A DNA stretch of 48,439 nucleotides from Chloroflexota bacterium (GTDB lineage Bacteria; Chloroflexota; UBA6077; FW602-bin22), in assembly GCA_004297775.1 (NCBI GenBank), contig SCUE01000021.1, forward strand, positions 1 through 48,439, in the 5' to 3' direction. Positions 39,298-48,237 of the stretch are shown piece by piece. Position 1 is the first letter of the stretch; every line of letters starts with the position of its first letter. The notes beneath the pieces are model-generated. The model had not been told where the DNA came from. It saw nothing but the letters and a program-made list of their open reading frames with translations, and searched no databases. The translations under genes and the position numbers were made by a program.

Positions 39298-40746
39298 GTG
39301 AACTCCCCGGCGGCATGTGTTGTCATCGCATTTGCGTTGCTGGCTGTCGGGTGCGCCGGTCCAGTCAGCACTCCGGCCGGACGCGGGGCGGACGTTGCGA
39401 CGGCTCCAATTTCGGCGACGCCTTCATCCGCCGCGGCAACCTCGACGCGCGAACCGATCGTGATGCCTCGGGCGACAGCGGTCACTGGTGTGGCGCGCCC
39501 GTCGGACAGGCGCGCCACACCGAGCGTGTCTCCATCATCGCGGCCCGGCCAATCCGCGACCGGCGCGCCACCTGGCAGCCCCGCTGGCTCGCCGAACGTG
39601 CCGCGAACGCCCGGCGCTGGAGGCACGCCGGGTACGCCGCCGAACGAGACCGCGTCCGGCGGCAGCCCGGCCTGCCCGGCCGAGATCGTGACGCCACTCT
39701 TCAGCGTGCTGCCACTCGAACTGGAGCAGTTCTTGGCATTCCGTCCGCTCGGCTTCATGTCGCCGCCGATCCACGTCTTTCCCGCCAAGCACAGCGCGTT
39801 CTCGATGACCCGGCCGGACGCTAAGCCGGTACCGCGACCAGTCCGGTCGCCCGGACGCATGTGGGTGGCCGAGATCTGGCGCGCCGGGTTCAGTTCCGGC
39901 GGCGAGAACTTCCAGGTCTTCACCTACCCGTGTCGCGATGTTCGCGTCTACTGGGGTCACCTCACGACAGTTGCGCCTCGGCTGCGCGACGAGTTCGAGA
40001 AGGCGCCGCCGGTCTGCAATTCGTTCTTCGAAGGGACGGCGACGGTTACGACCTGCCGGCGGTCCGGCCTCTCGATCGAGCTATCGGCCGGCGAGGAGTT
40101 CGGGACCGGACCCGATTCGGCCGGGATCGACTTCGGCGTGATCGACTTTCGCCGCGCGCCGGCCGCGTTCGTCCGTCTCGACCACTACGACTCCTACTAC
40201 CCGTACTACGCGTCACCCCTCGACTACTTCACGACAGATACGCGAGCGAAACTGGAGAGGAAGACCGGAAACGTCTTTGGCAATCGCGCGCGGACCGCCG
40301 CGCCCATCGGTGGAACCCACATGCACGATCTGCCCGGCACGGCCGTGGGCAACTGGTTCCTGCCAGGCAAGAACTTTCGAACGACGACCGACCTCAGCGG
40401 CGCGATCGGCCTGGCGAGCGATTTCGCCGATCCCACCCAGCCGATCATTGCGCTGGGAACGAGCGTGCGGGGTGCGCGCATGGGCCTGTACGCGTTCCCG
40501 CCACGCGAGACGGGCACGATCAATCGGCGCTTTGCCGACGTGCGGGCAGATGGGCGCATCTATTGCTACGAGGGGTTTTCCCGTGAACAATCACCCGGCG
40601 GTATGCCGTTGACACGTCCGTCGGGCGTTCTGCTCCTCTCGCTGCCGACCGAAACGACGCTGCGCGTCGAGCACGTCAATCAGCCGGCCTGCCCGCCGGA
40701 CTCGGCGCGCGCGTTCGGAGCCGACGCGGCGACATTCGAGCGTTGA
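39298..40746 (+). CDS. Lipoprotein with low-complexity N-terminal linker
   Basis: A 482-residue exported lipoprotein. The signal (NSPAACVVIAFALLAVGC) ends in the lipobox AVGC, and residues about 20-125 are a Pro/Ser/Thr/Gly/Ala linker like a flexible stalk. The folded part starts SPACPAEIVTPLFSVLPLELEQFL and includes WVAEIWRAGFSSGGENFQVF, YYPYYASPLDYF and a Cys-rich last third. I know no family for this domain. GTG 39298 is the start. It lies 22 bp after the DUF6295-like gene but ends before the UxuA-like gene, which is convergent. Confidence 0.75.
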   Translation: MNSPAACVVIAFALLAVGCAGPVSTPAGRGADVATAPISATPSSAAATSTREPIVMPRATAVTGVARPSDRRATPSVSPSSRPGQSATGAPPGSPAGSPNVPRTPGAGGTPGTPPNETASGGSPACPAEIVTPLFSVLPLELEQFLAFRPLGFMSPPIHVFPAKHSAFSMTRPDAKPVPRPVRSPGRMWVAEIWRAGFSSGGENFQVFTYPCRDVRVYWGHLTTVAPRLRDEFEKAPPVCNSFFEGTATVTTCRRSGLSIELSAGEEFGTGPDSAGIDFGVIDFRRAPAAFVRLDHYDSYYPYYASPLDYFTTDTRAKLERKTGNVFGNRARTAAPIGGTHMHDLPGTAVGNWFLPGKNFRTTTDLSGAIGLASDFADPTQPIIALGTSVRGARMGLYAFPPRETGTINRRFADVRADGRIYCYEGFSREQSPGGMPLTRPSGVLLLSLPTETTLRVEHVNQPACPPDSARAFGADAATFER

Positions 40747-40766
40747 ACGGGAGGGCACGACCGCGA

Positions 40767-41738
40767 TCAGCCGTCCCGCAGCGCCCGGAGCAGCCCCTGG
40801 AGATAGCCGGTCTGGTATGCGCGCGAGCGATGCGCCCACTCGCCATCGCCGACCATGTGTGGCGCGTGATCGTCGATCAGGCAGCCGTCGTAGTTGATAT
40901 CGCGCAGTGCGCGCAGGACGCCGGTGACATCGAGATCGCCATCGCCGATGAAACACTCGGAGAATCGATCGCCCTGACCGACCACATCGCGGAAATGGAC
41001 ATAGGCGATCTGGCCGCGTGGGCCAAAATGCCGGATGCCGCGCAGGACGTTCGCCGTGCCACCAATCTCGCACCAGCAGCCGACGCAGAACAGCAGCGTC
41101 CAGGCCGGACTCTCGACGATGTGCGACGCGCGCTCGAATCCCTCGAAGCTGGAGAAAATGCGGGCGACACCACCGATCGGCGCGCCCGGTGGGTCGTCCG
41201 GATGGAGCGCCAGACGGATACCGGCCTCCTCGGCGACCGGGATCGCGGCGCAGATGAAGTACGTGTACGCCTCCCACATGTGGTCGGCGTCGAAGACACG
41301 GCCGTGGGTCAGCTTGGTCGTATCGATCAGGTCGCGGTCGAACGTCGTGACCGAGGCGCCGCCGCGAGCCGGGCGCGTGCCGGTCCGGTAGAGCGGATCG
41401 GGTCGAAAGTTGTAGGCCAGGATCGGTATCCCGGCGCGTCCGACGTTCCGAATCGTCGTCAGGTAGTTCTCGAGTTGCGCCTCGCGCCCCGGGAGACCGA
41501 GCCGAACCTTATCCCAAAACGAATGGGGTGTGTTCTGGATCGACTCGACGCGGAGGCCGAAGCTCTCGACCCACTCGCGCAGCCGCGCCAGATCGTCGTA
41601 TTCCCAGTGGGTCGTGCCGGGCAGCCGAGCTGGCGTCGCCAGCACGACGCCATCACAGCCAAGCTGCTTGGCGAATCGCAGGTGATCGTCATCGGCGTTG
41701 CCGGGTAGGCCGATCGCGACGCGAATTGCCTCGGGCAT
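40767..41738 (-). CDS. Mannonate dehydratase family protein (UxuA-like)
   Basis: A 323-residue TIM-barrel of the UxuA family, which dehydrates D-mannonate to 2-keto-3-deoxygluconate. Motifs are NVGRAGIPILAYNF, LALHPDDPPGAPIGG, LLFCVGCWCE, YVHFRDVVGQGDRF and DDHAPHM. The metal Asp, His and Cys residues are present. ATG 41738 has AAAGGAG ten bases upstream. True mannonate dehydratases are about 390 residues, so this shorter one may act on another sugar acid. It fits the sugar-acid setting of the window. Confidence 0.85.
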   Translation of the reverse strand: MPEAIRVAIGLPGNADDDHLRFAKQLGCDGVVLATPARLPGTTHWEYDDLARLREWVESFGLRVESIQNTPHSFWDKVRLGLPGREAQLENYLTTIRNVGRAGIPILAYNFRPDPLYRTGTRPARGGASVTTFDRDLIDTTKLTHGRVFDADHMWEAYTYFICAAIPVAEEAGIRLALHPDDPPGAPIGGVARIFSSFEGFERASHIVESPAWTLLFCVGCWCEIGGTANVLRGIRHFGPRGQIAYVHFRDVVGQGDRFSECFIGDGDLDVTGVLRALRDINYDGCLIDDHAPHMVGDGEWAHRSRAYQTGYLQGLLRALRDG

Positions 41739-42002
41739 GGGGTGTCAACTCCTTTGAGCCGCGCACTCGCGGCGTCGCCAGTTTGTACACCCGACGCGGC
41801 GGCCGCGTCGCCATCGTGCGCAATCGGATGCGCCGCGGTCAGTGGCGAGATGTCGGCGCCTGGCGCCCGGACCGTCGAAGAAGCGGCGCGCGCGCGTTCG
41901 CCGCTCCGGTCGAATTCACACCGTCTGCGCGGTCGAGCCGCCGGCAGGTACGATGTGTCATTGGCGCCGTGCGGGGAAGCGCTGACGGGAAGGGAACTCA
42001 CA

Positions 42003-42446
42003 ATGGCAGACATACCGTTCGGTCAGCGCGCGGTGCCAATGCTGGCGTACGAAGATGTCGGCCTGGCGGTCGAGCGGCTGGGCGCGATGTTCGGTTTCGT
42101 CGAACACGGTGAGAGGTTCGCCGATCCGGACGGCACGGTTACCCACGCCGAGGTCGAGCTCGGCGGCGCGCTGATCGTGCTCGGCGATCCCGGGCGCGCG
42201 TACCAGAACCCAGATCGGCACGCGCGCGACTGCGCCGCCGCTCGGCACTGGCTGGAGGCGCCAAACGTCGTCGACGGCGCGCTGATCTACGTCGATGACG
42301 TGGCGGCATGCATCATGCGGGCGCGCGAGAACGGCGCGACGATCCTGCGCGATCTCGAAGCGCAGCCGTTCGGCCGTCTCTTCGTCGCGGCCGACCACGA
42401 GGGCCACCGCTGGATGTTTCTTCAGCCGCCCGCGACCGCGTCGTAG
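42003..42446 (+). CDS. VOC (glyoxalase/bleomycin resistance) family protein
   Basis: A 147-residue VOC-fold protein. RAVPMLAYEDVGLAVERLGAMFGFVEHG, AEVELGGALIVLGDP and ALIYVDDVAACIMRARENGATILRD are its paired beta-alpha-beta-beta-beta units. FVAADHEGHRWMFLQP is the C-terminal strand with metal/substrate residues. Such proteins bind or convert small electrophiles or drugs. GGGAAGGGAAC lies upstream of ATG 42003. It is alone between the divergent UxuA-like gene and the convergent aldo/keto reductase. Confidence 0.88.
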   Translation: MADIPFGQRAVPMLAYEDVGLAVERLGAMFGFVEHGERFADPDGTVTHAEVELGGALIVLGDPGRAYQNPDRHARDCAAARHWLEAPNVVDGALIYVDDVAACIMRARENGATILRDLEAQPFGRLFVAADHEGHRWMFLQPPATAS

Positions 42447-42454
42447 GCGGCGTT

Positions 42455-43426
42455 CTATCGCCCGACACCAGCCAGCCACGCCTCCTGGATAGCGCGCACG
42501 CGGGCCTGCTCAGGCGCCGTCAATGGCGGCGCGTCAGCGGCCTCGACGCCTTCGCTGAGTTCATCCTGATTGATCGCGCCGACGAGCGCGCTGGCGACGG
42601 CCGGATGCGACAACGCAAACTGGATCGCCGCGTCGATCCGGCGACGCTTTCCGCCTTCGACAAGGAAACCGAGTTCGTCGATCTGATCCATGTGGCGCCC
42701 GAATGTCTCGCGCGGCATTGACGATCGCATGTCATTCGGCGCAAAGACCGTCTCGCGCGTGACGCGATCGGTCAGCAGACCGCGGAAGAGTGCCTGTCGC
42801 GCGATGACGCCGACACCGTGCTTCAGCGCCTCGGGGAGGAGATCGCGCATCGCGCCCGGATTGAGCAGGCTGATCGCCTGCTGGATCACGTCGCAGCGGC
42901 CGGATCGAATCAGTTCGATACCCATCGTGTTGTCGTAGATCGACGCGCCGATGAACCTCGCCTTGCCGGTCGCGCGCGCGGTCTCGATCGCGTCGAGCGC
43001 CTGCGTGGTGCTGACGCCACCGGCCATCGGCAGATGGAGGACGTACAGATCGACGTAGTCGGTCTGCATGCGGCGCAGGCTATCGTCGAGCGCCTTCCGG
43101 ACGAAATTCGCCGAGAAGTCCCAGGCCTGCTTGCCATCGACGTGGTGCTCGCCGACCTTCGTTTCGAGGATGACCGACTCGCGGCGACCGCGCACGGCCT
43201 GGCCGAGCAGGTCTTCGCTGTGGCCGAAGCCGTAAGCCGGGGCGGTGTCGATGAAGTTGATACCCTGGTCGAGCGCCCAGTGGATCATCCGAATCGCCTC
43301 GGCGTCATCGGCCGCGCCGTAGGAGTTCGGGCGGCCATCGACGATCATCACGCCGCCGATTCCCCAGGCGCCGATCCCGATCTCCGATAGCTTCAGTCCG
43401 GTCTTGCCAAGCTCGCGATAGCGCAT
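42455..43426 (-). CDS. Aldo/keto reductase
   Basis: A 323-residue AKR barrel. MRYRELGKTGLKLSEIGIGAWGIGG, the catalytic D in NFIDTAPAYGFGHSEDLLG with Y four residues on, ETKVGEHHVDG and TDYVDLYVLHLP are all family segments. It reduces aldehydes or sugars with NADPH. ATG 43426 has GGAGGAAGG upstream; the frame open to 43543 is not coding-like. Its head region is divergent from the defence-like locus. Confidence 0.9.
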   Translation of the reverse strand: MRYRELGKTGLKLSEIGIGAWGIGGVMIVDGRPNSYGAADDAEAIRMIHWALDQGINFIDTAPAYGFGHSEDLLGQAVRGRRESVILETKVGEHHVDGKQAWDFSANFVRKALDDSLRRMQTDYVDLYVLHLPMAGGVSTTQALDAIETARATGKARFIGASIYDNTMGIELIRSGRCDVIQQAISLLNPGAMRDLLPEALKHGVGVIARQALFRGLLTDRVTRETVFAPNDMRSSMPRETFGRHMDQIDELGFLVEGGKRRRIDAAIQFALSHPAVASALVGAINQDELSEGVEAADAPPLTAPEQARVRAIQEAWLAGVGR

Positions 43427-43551
43427 CGCCTTCCTCCACTCGCCGCCGCGCGACGCGGGGACAGGGTAGCCGGTCACGAGTAGCGGTGCGGCAGGCCGAG
43501 GCGATCGGCCCTCACACACTTCGGCCGCACGCATCGCGATCATATGTCAGT

Positions 43552-43569
43552 CAAGTAGAATCTTACTTG
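43552..43569 (+). promoter_or_regulatory. Inverted repeat before the cyclase remnant
   Basis: CAAGTA (43552-43557) and TACTTG (43564-43569) are perfect inverse repeats six bases apart. The second arm overlaps a TTG that could start the cyclase frame. The local AT content is high. It could be the operator of the original cyclase gene. Speculative. Confidence 0.35.
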
Positions 43570-43880
43570 CCCGAGGACGTAAAGCAATCCAGTGCGAAGG
43601 ATGAGGCCGTGGCCGCTTGGTGGGCGAGCCTGACTCCCAGTACACCAGTAAACGTCGTCCTGCTGCAGGTTGATTTGACGGGACACTCGCGTTGGTTCGA
43701 GCAGCGAGCCACGATCTTCGCGGGCGCGCAGGATCGGACGGAGTTCGCACTCGTGTTGCAGTCTCGGCTGGCTTCCTTCGGCTTCGACCGCCTCTATTGG
43801 GCCGGCGACGGCGGCGTGTTTGCGAAACGACGGGTCGAGAGTAACCACGCGGATGCGGTGTGTACAATCGCGTCGGCGCC
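43567..43880 (+). pseudogene. Class III nucleotide-cyclase-like domain, truncated
   Basis: A frame from TTG 43567 reads ...VNVVLLQVDLTGHSRWFEQRA and later ASFGFDRLYWAGDGGVFAKR. The first metal-binding Asp (D36 in VDLTG) and the second (D81 in AGDGG) are 45 residues apart, as in class III cyclases (44 in the mammalian enzyme). After NHADAVC (about residue 100) the similarity ends. The remaining half, with the transition-state Asn/Arg, is missing. About 20 bp on, the STAND gene starts in another frame. It looks like the 5' stump of a cyclase gene. The frame stays open to 44064 only by overlap. Confidence 0.6.
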
Positions 43881-43882
43881 TG

Positions 43883-46800
43883 GTGAACGCGGAATTGATT
43901 CCATCCATTCTGAGCGTCTCCGGCGACGACCTGTCGCGACTCGGACCCGACGAGGCAGTCGACGTCATACGCGAACTTCTCTGGGCAGAGGCGACGCGGC
44001 TCGGAATCGGCCGAACTCACATCAACGTGCCAAGCGCGATAACGGTCAGCGATGGAGGGGTTGACGCCGAAGTCAGAGATGCGCCAACTGAGGGTAGCTC
44101 AAGGACCATCAAATCGGGACTAACGCGCTACCAGATCAAGACCGGACGGTACAGCCCGTACAAACGGGCGAACGTCGATAAGCTTCTGCTCACTCCTCGT
44201 TCGCTTCGACAGGCGCGCGAACTGAAACCACGAATCAAGTCGTGTCTCGACCATAACGGCACGCTCGTCATCGTCTTATTCGGGTGGGATGACCCGGACA
44301 CCGACGAGGAAGCGTCTGCGCTTGTAAGGCGCACGCTGGCCGACGTCGATATGAAGTACGCCGCTGCGAGCGTTGAAGTCTGGCGTCAGAACACGATTCG
44401 CGGCCTCATCGAAACCTTTCCGTCGCTCGCTCTGCGCTTGAGCGGGAACGGTGGCGCGCGATTCCAGACGCACGGCAGTTGGACCCGCAACGACGACATG
44501 ACGCCGAAGCTCGTCACTGGTGAGTCCCAGGTGCAGACCATCGACGACATCCGGGGCGAGCTTCGCCGCGGCGACGGATTCGTGCACGTGCGCCTGTTCG
44601 GTGAGCCAGGAGTCGGGAAGACGCGGTTGATCCTGGAAGTTCTCCGACCAGATGATCTGCGCCCGCTCGTCGTCTACTGCGATGCTGCGACTACGTTCAT
44701 TGACAGCAACCTGCTGAATGAGCTTCTCCGCGAGAGCAGCTCCCACGCGGCGATTCTCGTCATCGACGAGTGCGACCAAGAGCAACGCTCTCGAATCTGG
44801 AACAAGCTCAAGTTCGCGAGTCCGCGTCTCAAGCTCGTCACCATTCATACCGATCCCGACGGGGCCTCGGGGGAGACACGCTTCTTCGAGGCGCCGCTTC
44901 TCACCGCGCAAGAGATCGCGCGAATCATCGAAGGCTACGGCGTCGTCCCCTACCAGGCGCAGCGCTGGGCAGAGCTCTGTGGTGGGTCGCCCCGGTTCGC
45001 GCACATGATCGGCCTGAATCTGCGTGACTACCCCGACGATCTTCTCCGGACCCCAGACACCGCGAACGTATTCCTCCGGTGCATCGCCGCGGGCCAACCG
45101 ATCGACTCACCCGAAGTACAGCAGCGCACGTTGGTGCTTCAGCATCTAGCGCTCTTCAAAAAGGTCGGGTACCGCCAGCCGTACGACGCGGAAGCGCGTG
45201 CCGTCGCGGCGCTCGTGGCAGGCGTTGACCCCACGATTACCTGGCCGCGGTTCGTGAGCATCGTTGAAAGCCTGCGCCGAAGACGGCTGCTCCGCGGCGA
45301 GAGCACGCTGTACCTCACGCCGAAAGCACTGCACATCTGGCTCTGGGCGCAATGGTGGGACAAGTATGGTCCAGCGTTCGATTTCGAACGATTCTCAGAA
45401 CAGCTATCACCCCGTCTCGTCGAATGGTTCAACGAGATGATTGTCTACGCCCGCCAGTCAGCTGAGGCATCGCGGTCTGTCCGCGACCTCCTCGGTCCCG
45501 ATGGTCCGTTTGTCCAAGGCGACTATCTCAAGCGGACTCAAACCGCGCACCTCTTTTTCTCTCTGACCCAGGCGGACCCTGAGGCCGCACTTAGGGTGCT
45601 TGAACGGACGTTGGCTCGATGGGACGACGCAGAGCTGCGGGAATTTACTGGAGGGCGCGCAAATATGGTGTGGGCACTGGAGTGCATCGCCGTGTGGCGC
45701 CCTCTGTTCCCATCCGCGGCTCGTTTGCTCGCCCGGCTCGCCGAGACGGAGGGCGAGCTTCAACTTAATCACGCTAGCCAGATCTTCGCGAGCTTGTTCG
45801 CGGTCAGCGAGTGGCCCGCCGCGGCAACAGAAGCTTCTCCGGAGGAACGATTTCCGGTTCTTCAGGAGATGTTGGCCTCGGCCTCGCCGACGCGCAGGCG
45901 TCTTGCAGTGGGGTCACTCGATCACGTCCTTGAAACGTCCGGGCAGGTGAGGATCGGCACCGCCGAACAGCAAGGACTGCGGACCGAAGCCCGCCTCTGG
46001 CAGCCGGCGACGTATTGGGAACTGTACGCGGCCTATCGCGCGGCATGGGACATGCTCGCCCAGGCACGTGGGCGCGTCCCAGCCGAGGAGTGGGCCGATG
46101 TCCTCAAGATCATGACCGGGCAGGTTCGCGGCCTCAGCCGATACCACGCGCTTGCCCCGATGGTCCTTGAGACGCTGGAGGCAGTCGCCGACGACCCGAC
46201 CAGCGATCGGGCGCTCCTCATCGAGACCGCACACTCGCTGCTCCGTCATGAGGGGCAGCATCTGCCAGAGGAGCTACGGACGCGATGGAGCGCCTTTGAA
46301 GAGCGTCTCATTGGGCACGACTTCCCATCGCTGCTACGCCGCTATGTGCGAATGCAGCTCATCGAGGATTTGCGCGGCAATGACGAGGGCGGCGGGGTCA
46401 ATTGGCAGACCCAGGTGGACCAACTCGCGGCTAACGCGGTTCGGCAGCCTGAGTTGCTGACCCCGGAGTTCGATTGGCTGCTTGCCGAGTCCATTCCGAA
46501 CGGCACGTACTTCGGCTACGCGCTCGGCGTACGGGACGAGTCCGTGATGCTCCTGCCGCTTCTCGTATCAGGCCTGAAGTCCCGCCTGTTCGATCGAAGC
46601 GCCTTCGTGCTTGGCGGGTACTTCCGTGCGGTCTTCGAGCGCGATGGTGATCGCTGGGAGCGGGAGCTGGACGCTCTCGCCGCCGACGAGCAACTCGCGG
46701 TGCTGGTGCCGATCATCACCTGTCGGTCTGGTCTCACCGAACGTGCGGTTGCTCGCGTACTGACACTCGCGCATCGCGGCATAGCATCAGTCGAGGACCT

Positions 46801-47686
46801 TCGGATGTTCAACTTCGGCGGCATCCCGAAGAGCTTCACCGACCGCGATGCGATCGAATGGCTCGGCTCCCTTCGGAAGAACGGGGACAAGGTCGCACTA
46901 GCGGCGGCCTTGGAATTCGCTGCGCATCGTCTTCACTCACCGGAGCCGCGGGAGACACCGCCCGATCTTCTGCTTGATCTAGTAATGCAGGACGTGCTCT
47001 TTCAGACCGACAAGAGCGGCCGTGGCATCGATCTGGCCTTCGATTGGGCGCGCGTCGCGAGGGCGCTCGTCGATGCCCGACCGGAGTACAGTCTCGCTCT
47101 TGCTCGCAAGTTGATCGAGCACTTCGCCAACGACGGCGCCGTGAGCGAGAAGCGGTCCGAAGCGATCCCTATATTGGAGGGCGCGCTCGAGGAACACCCC
47201 GCCGAGGTCTGGCCCATGCTCGCGCTCGCGCTGGGCCCGCCGATCGACTCGCGTGCCTGGCATTTGCGGATGTGGCTCCGAGGCGGGTTCAGGCATGTCG
47301 AAAACGGTGGGCCAGCTCCGCTGGAACACGTTCCCACTGAACTGCTTTGGCGGTGGGTCGACGAGAACACCGATCAACGGGCTCCGTACATCGCAACCAT
47401 TGTGCCGCCGATTCTGCATCACGAGACCGGGCGGCGATGTCTGGCTCGTGATGTGCTGATTCGGTACGGAAATGGGGAGGACGTTCGGCGGGCACTAATG
47501 GCGAACTTCGGCACGGAGACGTGGTGGGGTCCCGAGAGTGAGCACTTCCGAGCCAAGCGAGAGAGCCTGCTTGAGTTCGCAAGACAGGAATCAGAGCCAG
47601 CGGTCAGGCGCTGGATCGACGAATACGTAGTCGGCTTGGCGTTTGAGGTTGAACGGGCTCGGAGAGAGGAAGAACGGGAGCTATGA
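43883..47686 (+). CDS. Avs/NLR-like STAND NTPase with N-terminal PD-(D/E)xK-like domain
   Basis: A 1,267-residue protein. Residues about 1-190 have a restriction-endonuclease-like core: DGGVDAEV (D61) and YQIKTG (Q84-x-K86), a variant of D-(E/Q)xK. VEVWRQNTIRGLIETFPSLAL leads to a P-loop domain with Walker A GEPGVGKTRLI (K246) and Walker B AILVIDECDQE (D295, E296). A winged-helix-like region ends near 450. The last about 800 residues are helical repeats without signature. This order (nuclease, STAND NTPase, helical sensor) is that of Avs antiphage proteins; the role here is inferred. GTG 43883 starts at NAELIPSILSV; a TTG at 43820 is in frame. Confidence 0.72.
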   Translation: MNAELIPSILSVSGDDLSRLGPDEAVDVIRELLWAEATRLGIGRTHINVPSAITVSDGGVDAEVRDAPTEGSSRTIKSGLTRYQIKTGRYSPYKRANVDKLLLTPRSLRQARELKPRIKSCLDHNGTLVIVLFGWDDPDTDEEASALVRRTLADVDMKYAAASVEVWRQNTIRGLIETFPSLALRLSGNGGARFQTHGSWTRNDDMTPKLVTGESQVQTIDDIRGELRRGDGFVHVRLFGEPGVGKTRLILEVLRPDDLRPLVVYCDAATTFIDSNLLNELLRESSSHAAILVIDECDQEQRSRIWNKLKFASPRLKLVTIHTDPDGASGETRFFEAPLLTAQEIARIIEGYGVVPYQAQRWAELCGGSPRFAHMIGLNLRDYPDDLLRTPDTANVFLRCIAAGQPIDSPEVQQRTLVLQHLALFKKVGYRQPYDAEARAVAALVAGVDPTITWPRFVSIVESLRRRRLLRGESTLYLTPKALHIWLWAQWWDKYGPAFDFERFSEQLSPRLVEWFNEMIVYARQSAEASRSVRDLLGPDGPFVQGDYLKRTQTAHLFFSLTQADPEAALRVLERTLARWDDAELREFTGGRANMVWALECIAVWRPLFPSAARLLARLAETEGELQLNHASQIFASLFAVSEWPAAATEASPEERFPVLQEMLASASPTRRRLAVGSLDHVLETSGQVRIGTAEQQGLRTEARLWQPATYWELYAAYRAAWDMLAQARGRVPAEEWADVLKIMTGQVRGLSRYHALAPMVLETLEAVADDPTSDRALLIETAHSLLRHEGQHLPEELRTRWSAFEERLIGHDFPSLLRRYVRMQLIEDLRGNDEGGGVNWQTQVDQLAANAVRQPELLTPEFDWLLAESIPNGTYFGYALGVRDESVMLLPLLVSGLKSRLFDRSAFVLGGYFRAVFERDGDRWERELDALAADEQLAVLVPIITCRSGLTERAVARVLTLAHRGIASVEDLRMFNFGGIPKSFTDRDAIEWLGSLRKNGDKVALAAALEFAAHRLHSPEPRETPPDLLLDLVMQDVLFQTDKSGRGIDLAFDWARVARALVDARPEYSLALARKLIEHFANDGAVSEKRSEAIPILEGALEEHPAEVWPMLALALGPPIDSRAWHLRMWLRGGFRHVENGGPAPLEHVPTELLWRWVDENTDQRAPYIATIVPPILHHETGRRCLARDVLIRYGNGEDVRRALMANFGTETWWGPESEHFRAKRESLLEFARQESEPAVRRWIDEYVVGLAFEVERARREEEREL

Positions 47687-47715
47687 GCGGCCGGTTCGCT
47701 CCCGCCAAGAGAGTC

Positions 47716-48237
47716 TCACGATGTCTGCGTGAACCACCCTCCAAGCGCGATTTGCGGGCTCTCTGGAGTCAGCATGCCGTCCATCAGGGTGCGGAAGACA
47801 TTGACCGCGTCTGCCCACGGAATCAGGATGACGTGTCCTGGCGCCAGCACTTTGAGATAGCCGAGCGGCGGACAACCATCTCCGCAGACGACGAGAAACA
47901 TGGAATTGGCCTGAGCGTGCCACGCTGTCGCAAGCTCAACAGGCGGCTTGGGATGATGTACGACCGCGCTGCCCGGAGAAACGTCCACCAGCGGTTCGCC
48001 ATCAACACCGAGTGACCAGAGCGCTCGCGCTCCCAGCGCCCACAGGTGATCCGGACCGAACACCCAGCCCGCCGATCGCAGAACGATGGATCGACACTCG
48101 GCCACGAGTCTATTGCAGTGCTCTTCGTCGCGCAGTCGGCTGAAGTCCCACGTCGCGATATGTTCGTGCCAATGCCAGTCGCGATTTTCTGGGCTCCAAT
48201 GTGCTGTGACTCGTGCGCCCGATCTGATGATCGTCAT
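47716..48237 (-). CDS. Hypothetical protein, N-terminus uncertain
   Basis: A 173-residue frame from ATG 48237. It has WHWHEHIATWDFSRLRDEEHCNRLVAECRS, APGHVILIPWADAVNVFRTL and a Trp-rich C-terminus (ALGGWFTQTS). No family is recognised and no membrane helix is present. The frame stays open upstream to 48408, and the about 30 residues before Met (WRFTFKRYKDQPDEKTAILSIP...) look coding, but no start codon is available there. It is convergent with the STAND gene and separated by 29 bp, so it is not in its operon. Confidence 0.5.
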   Translation of the reverse strand: MTIIRSGARVTAHWSPENRDWHWHEHIATWDFSRLRDEEHCNRLVAECRSIVLRSAGWVFGPDHLWALGARALWSLGVDGEPLVDVSPGSAVVHHPKPPVELATAWHAQANSMFLVVCGDGCPPLGYLKVLAPGHVILIPWADAVNVFRTLMDGMLTPESPQIALGGWFTQTS

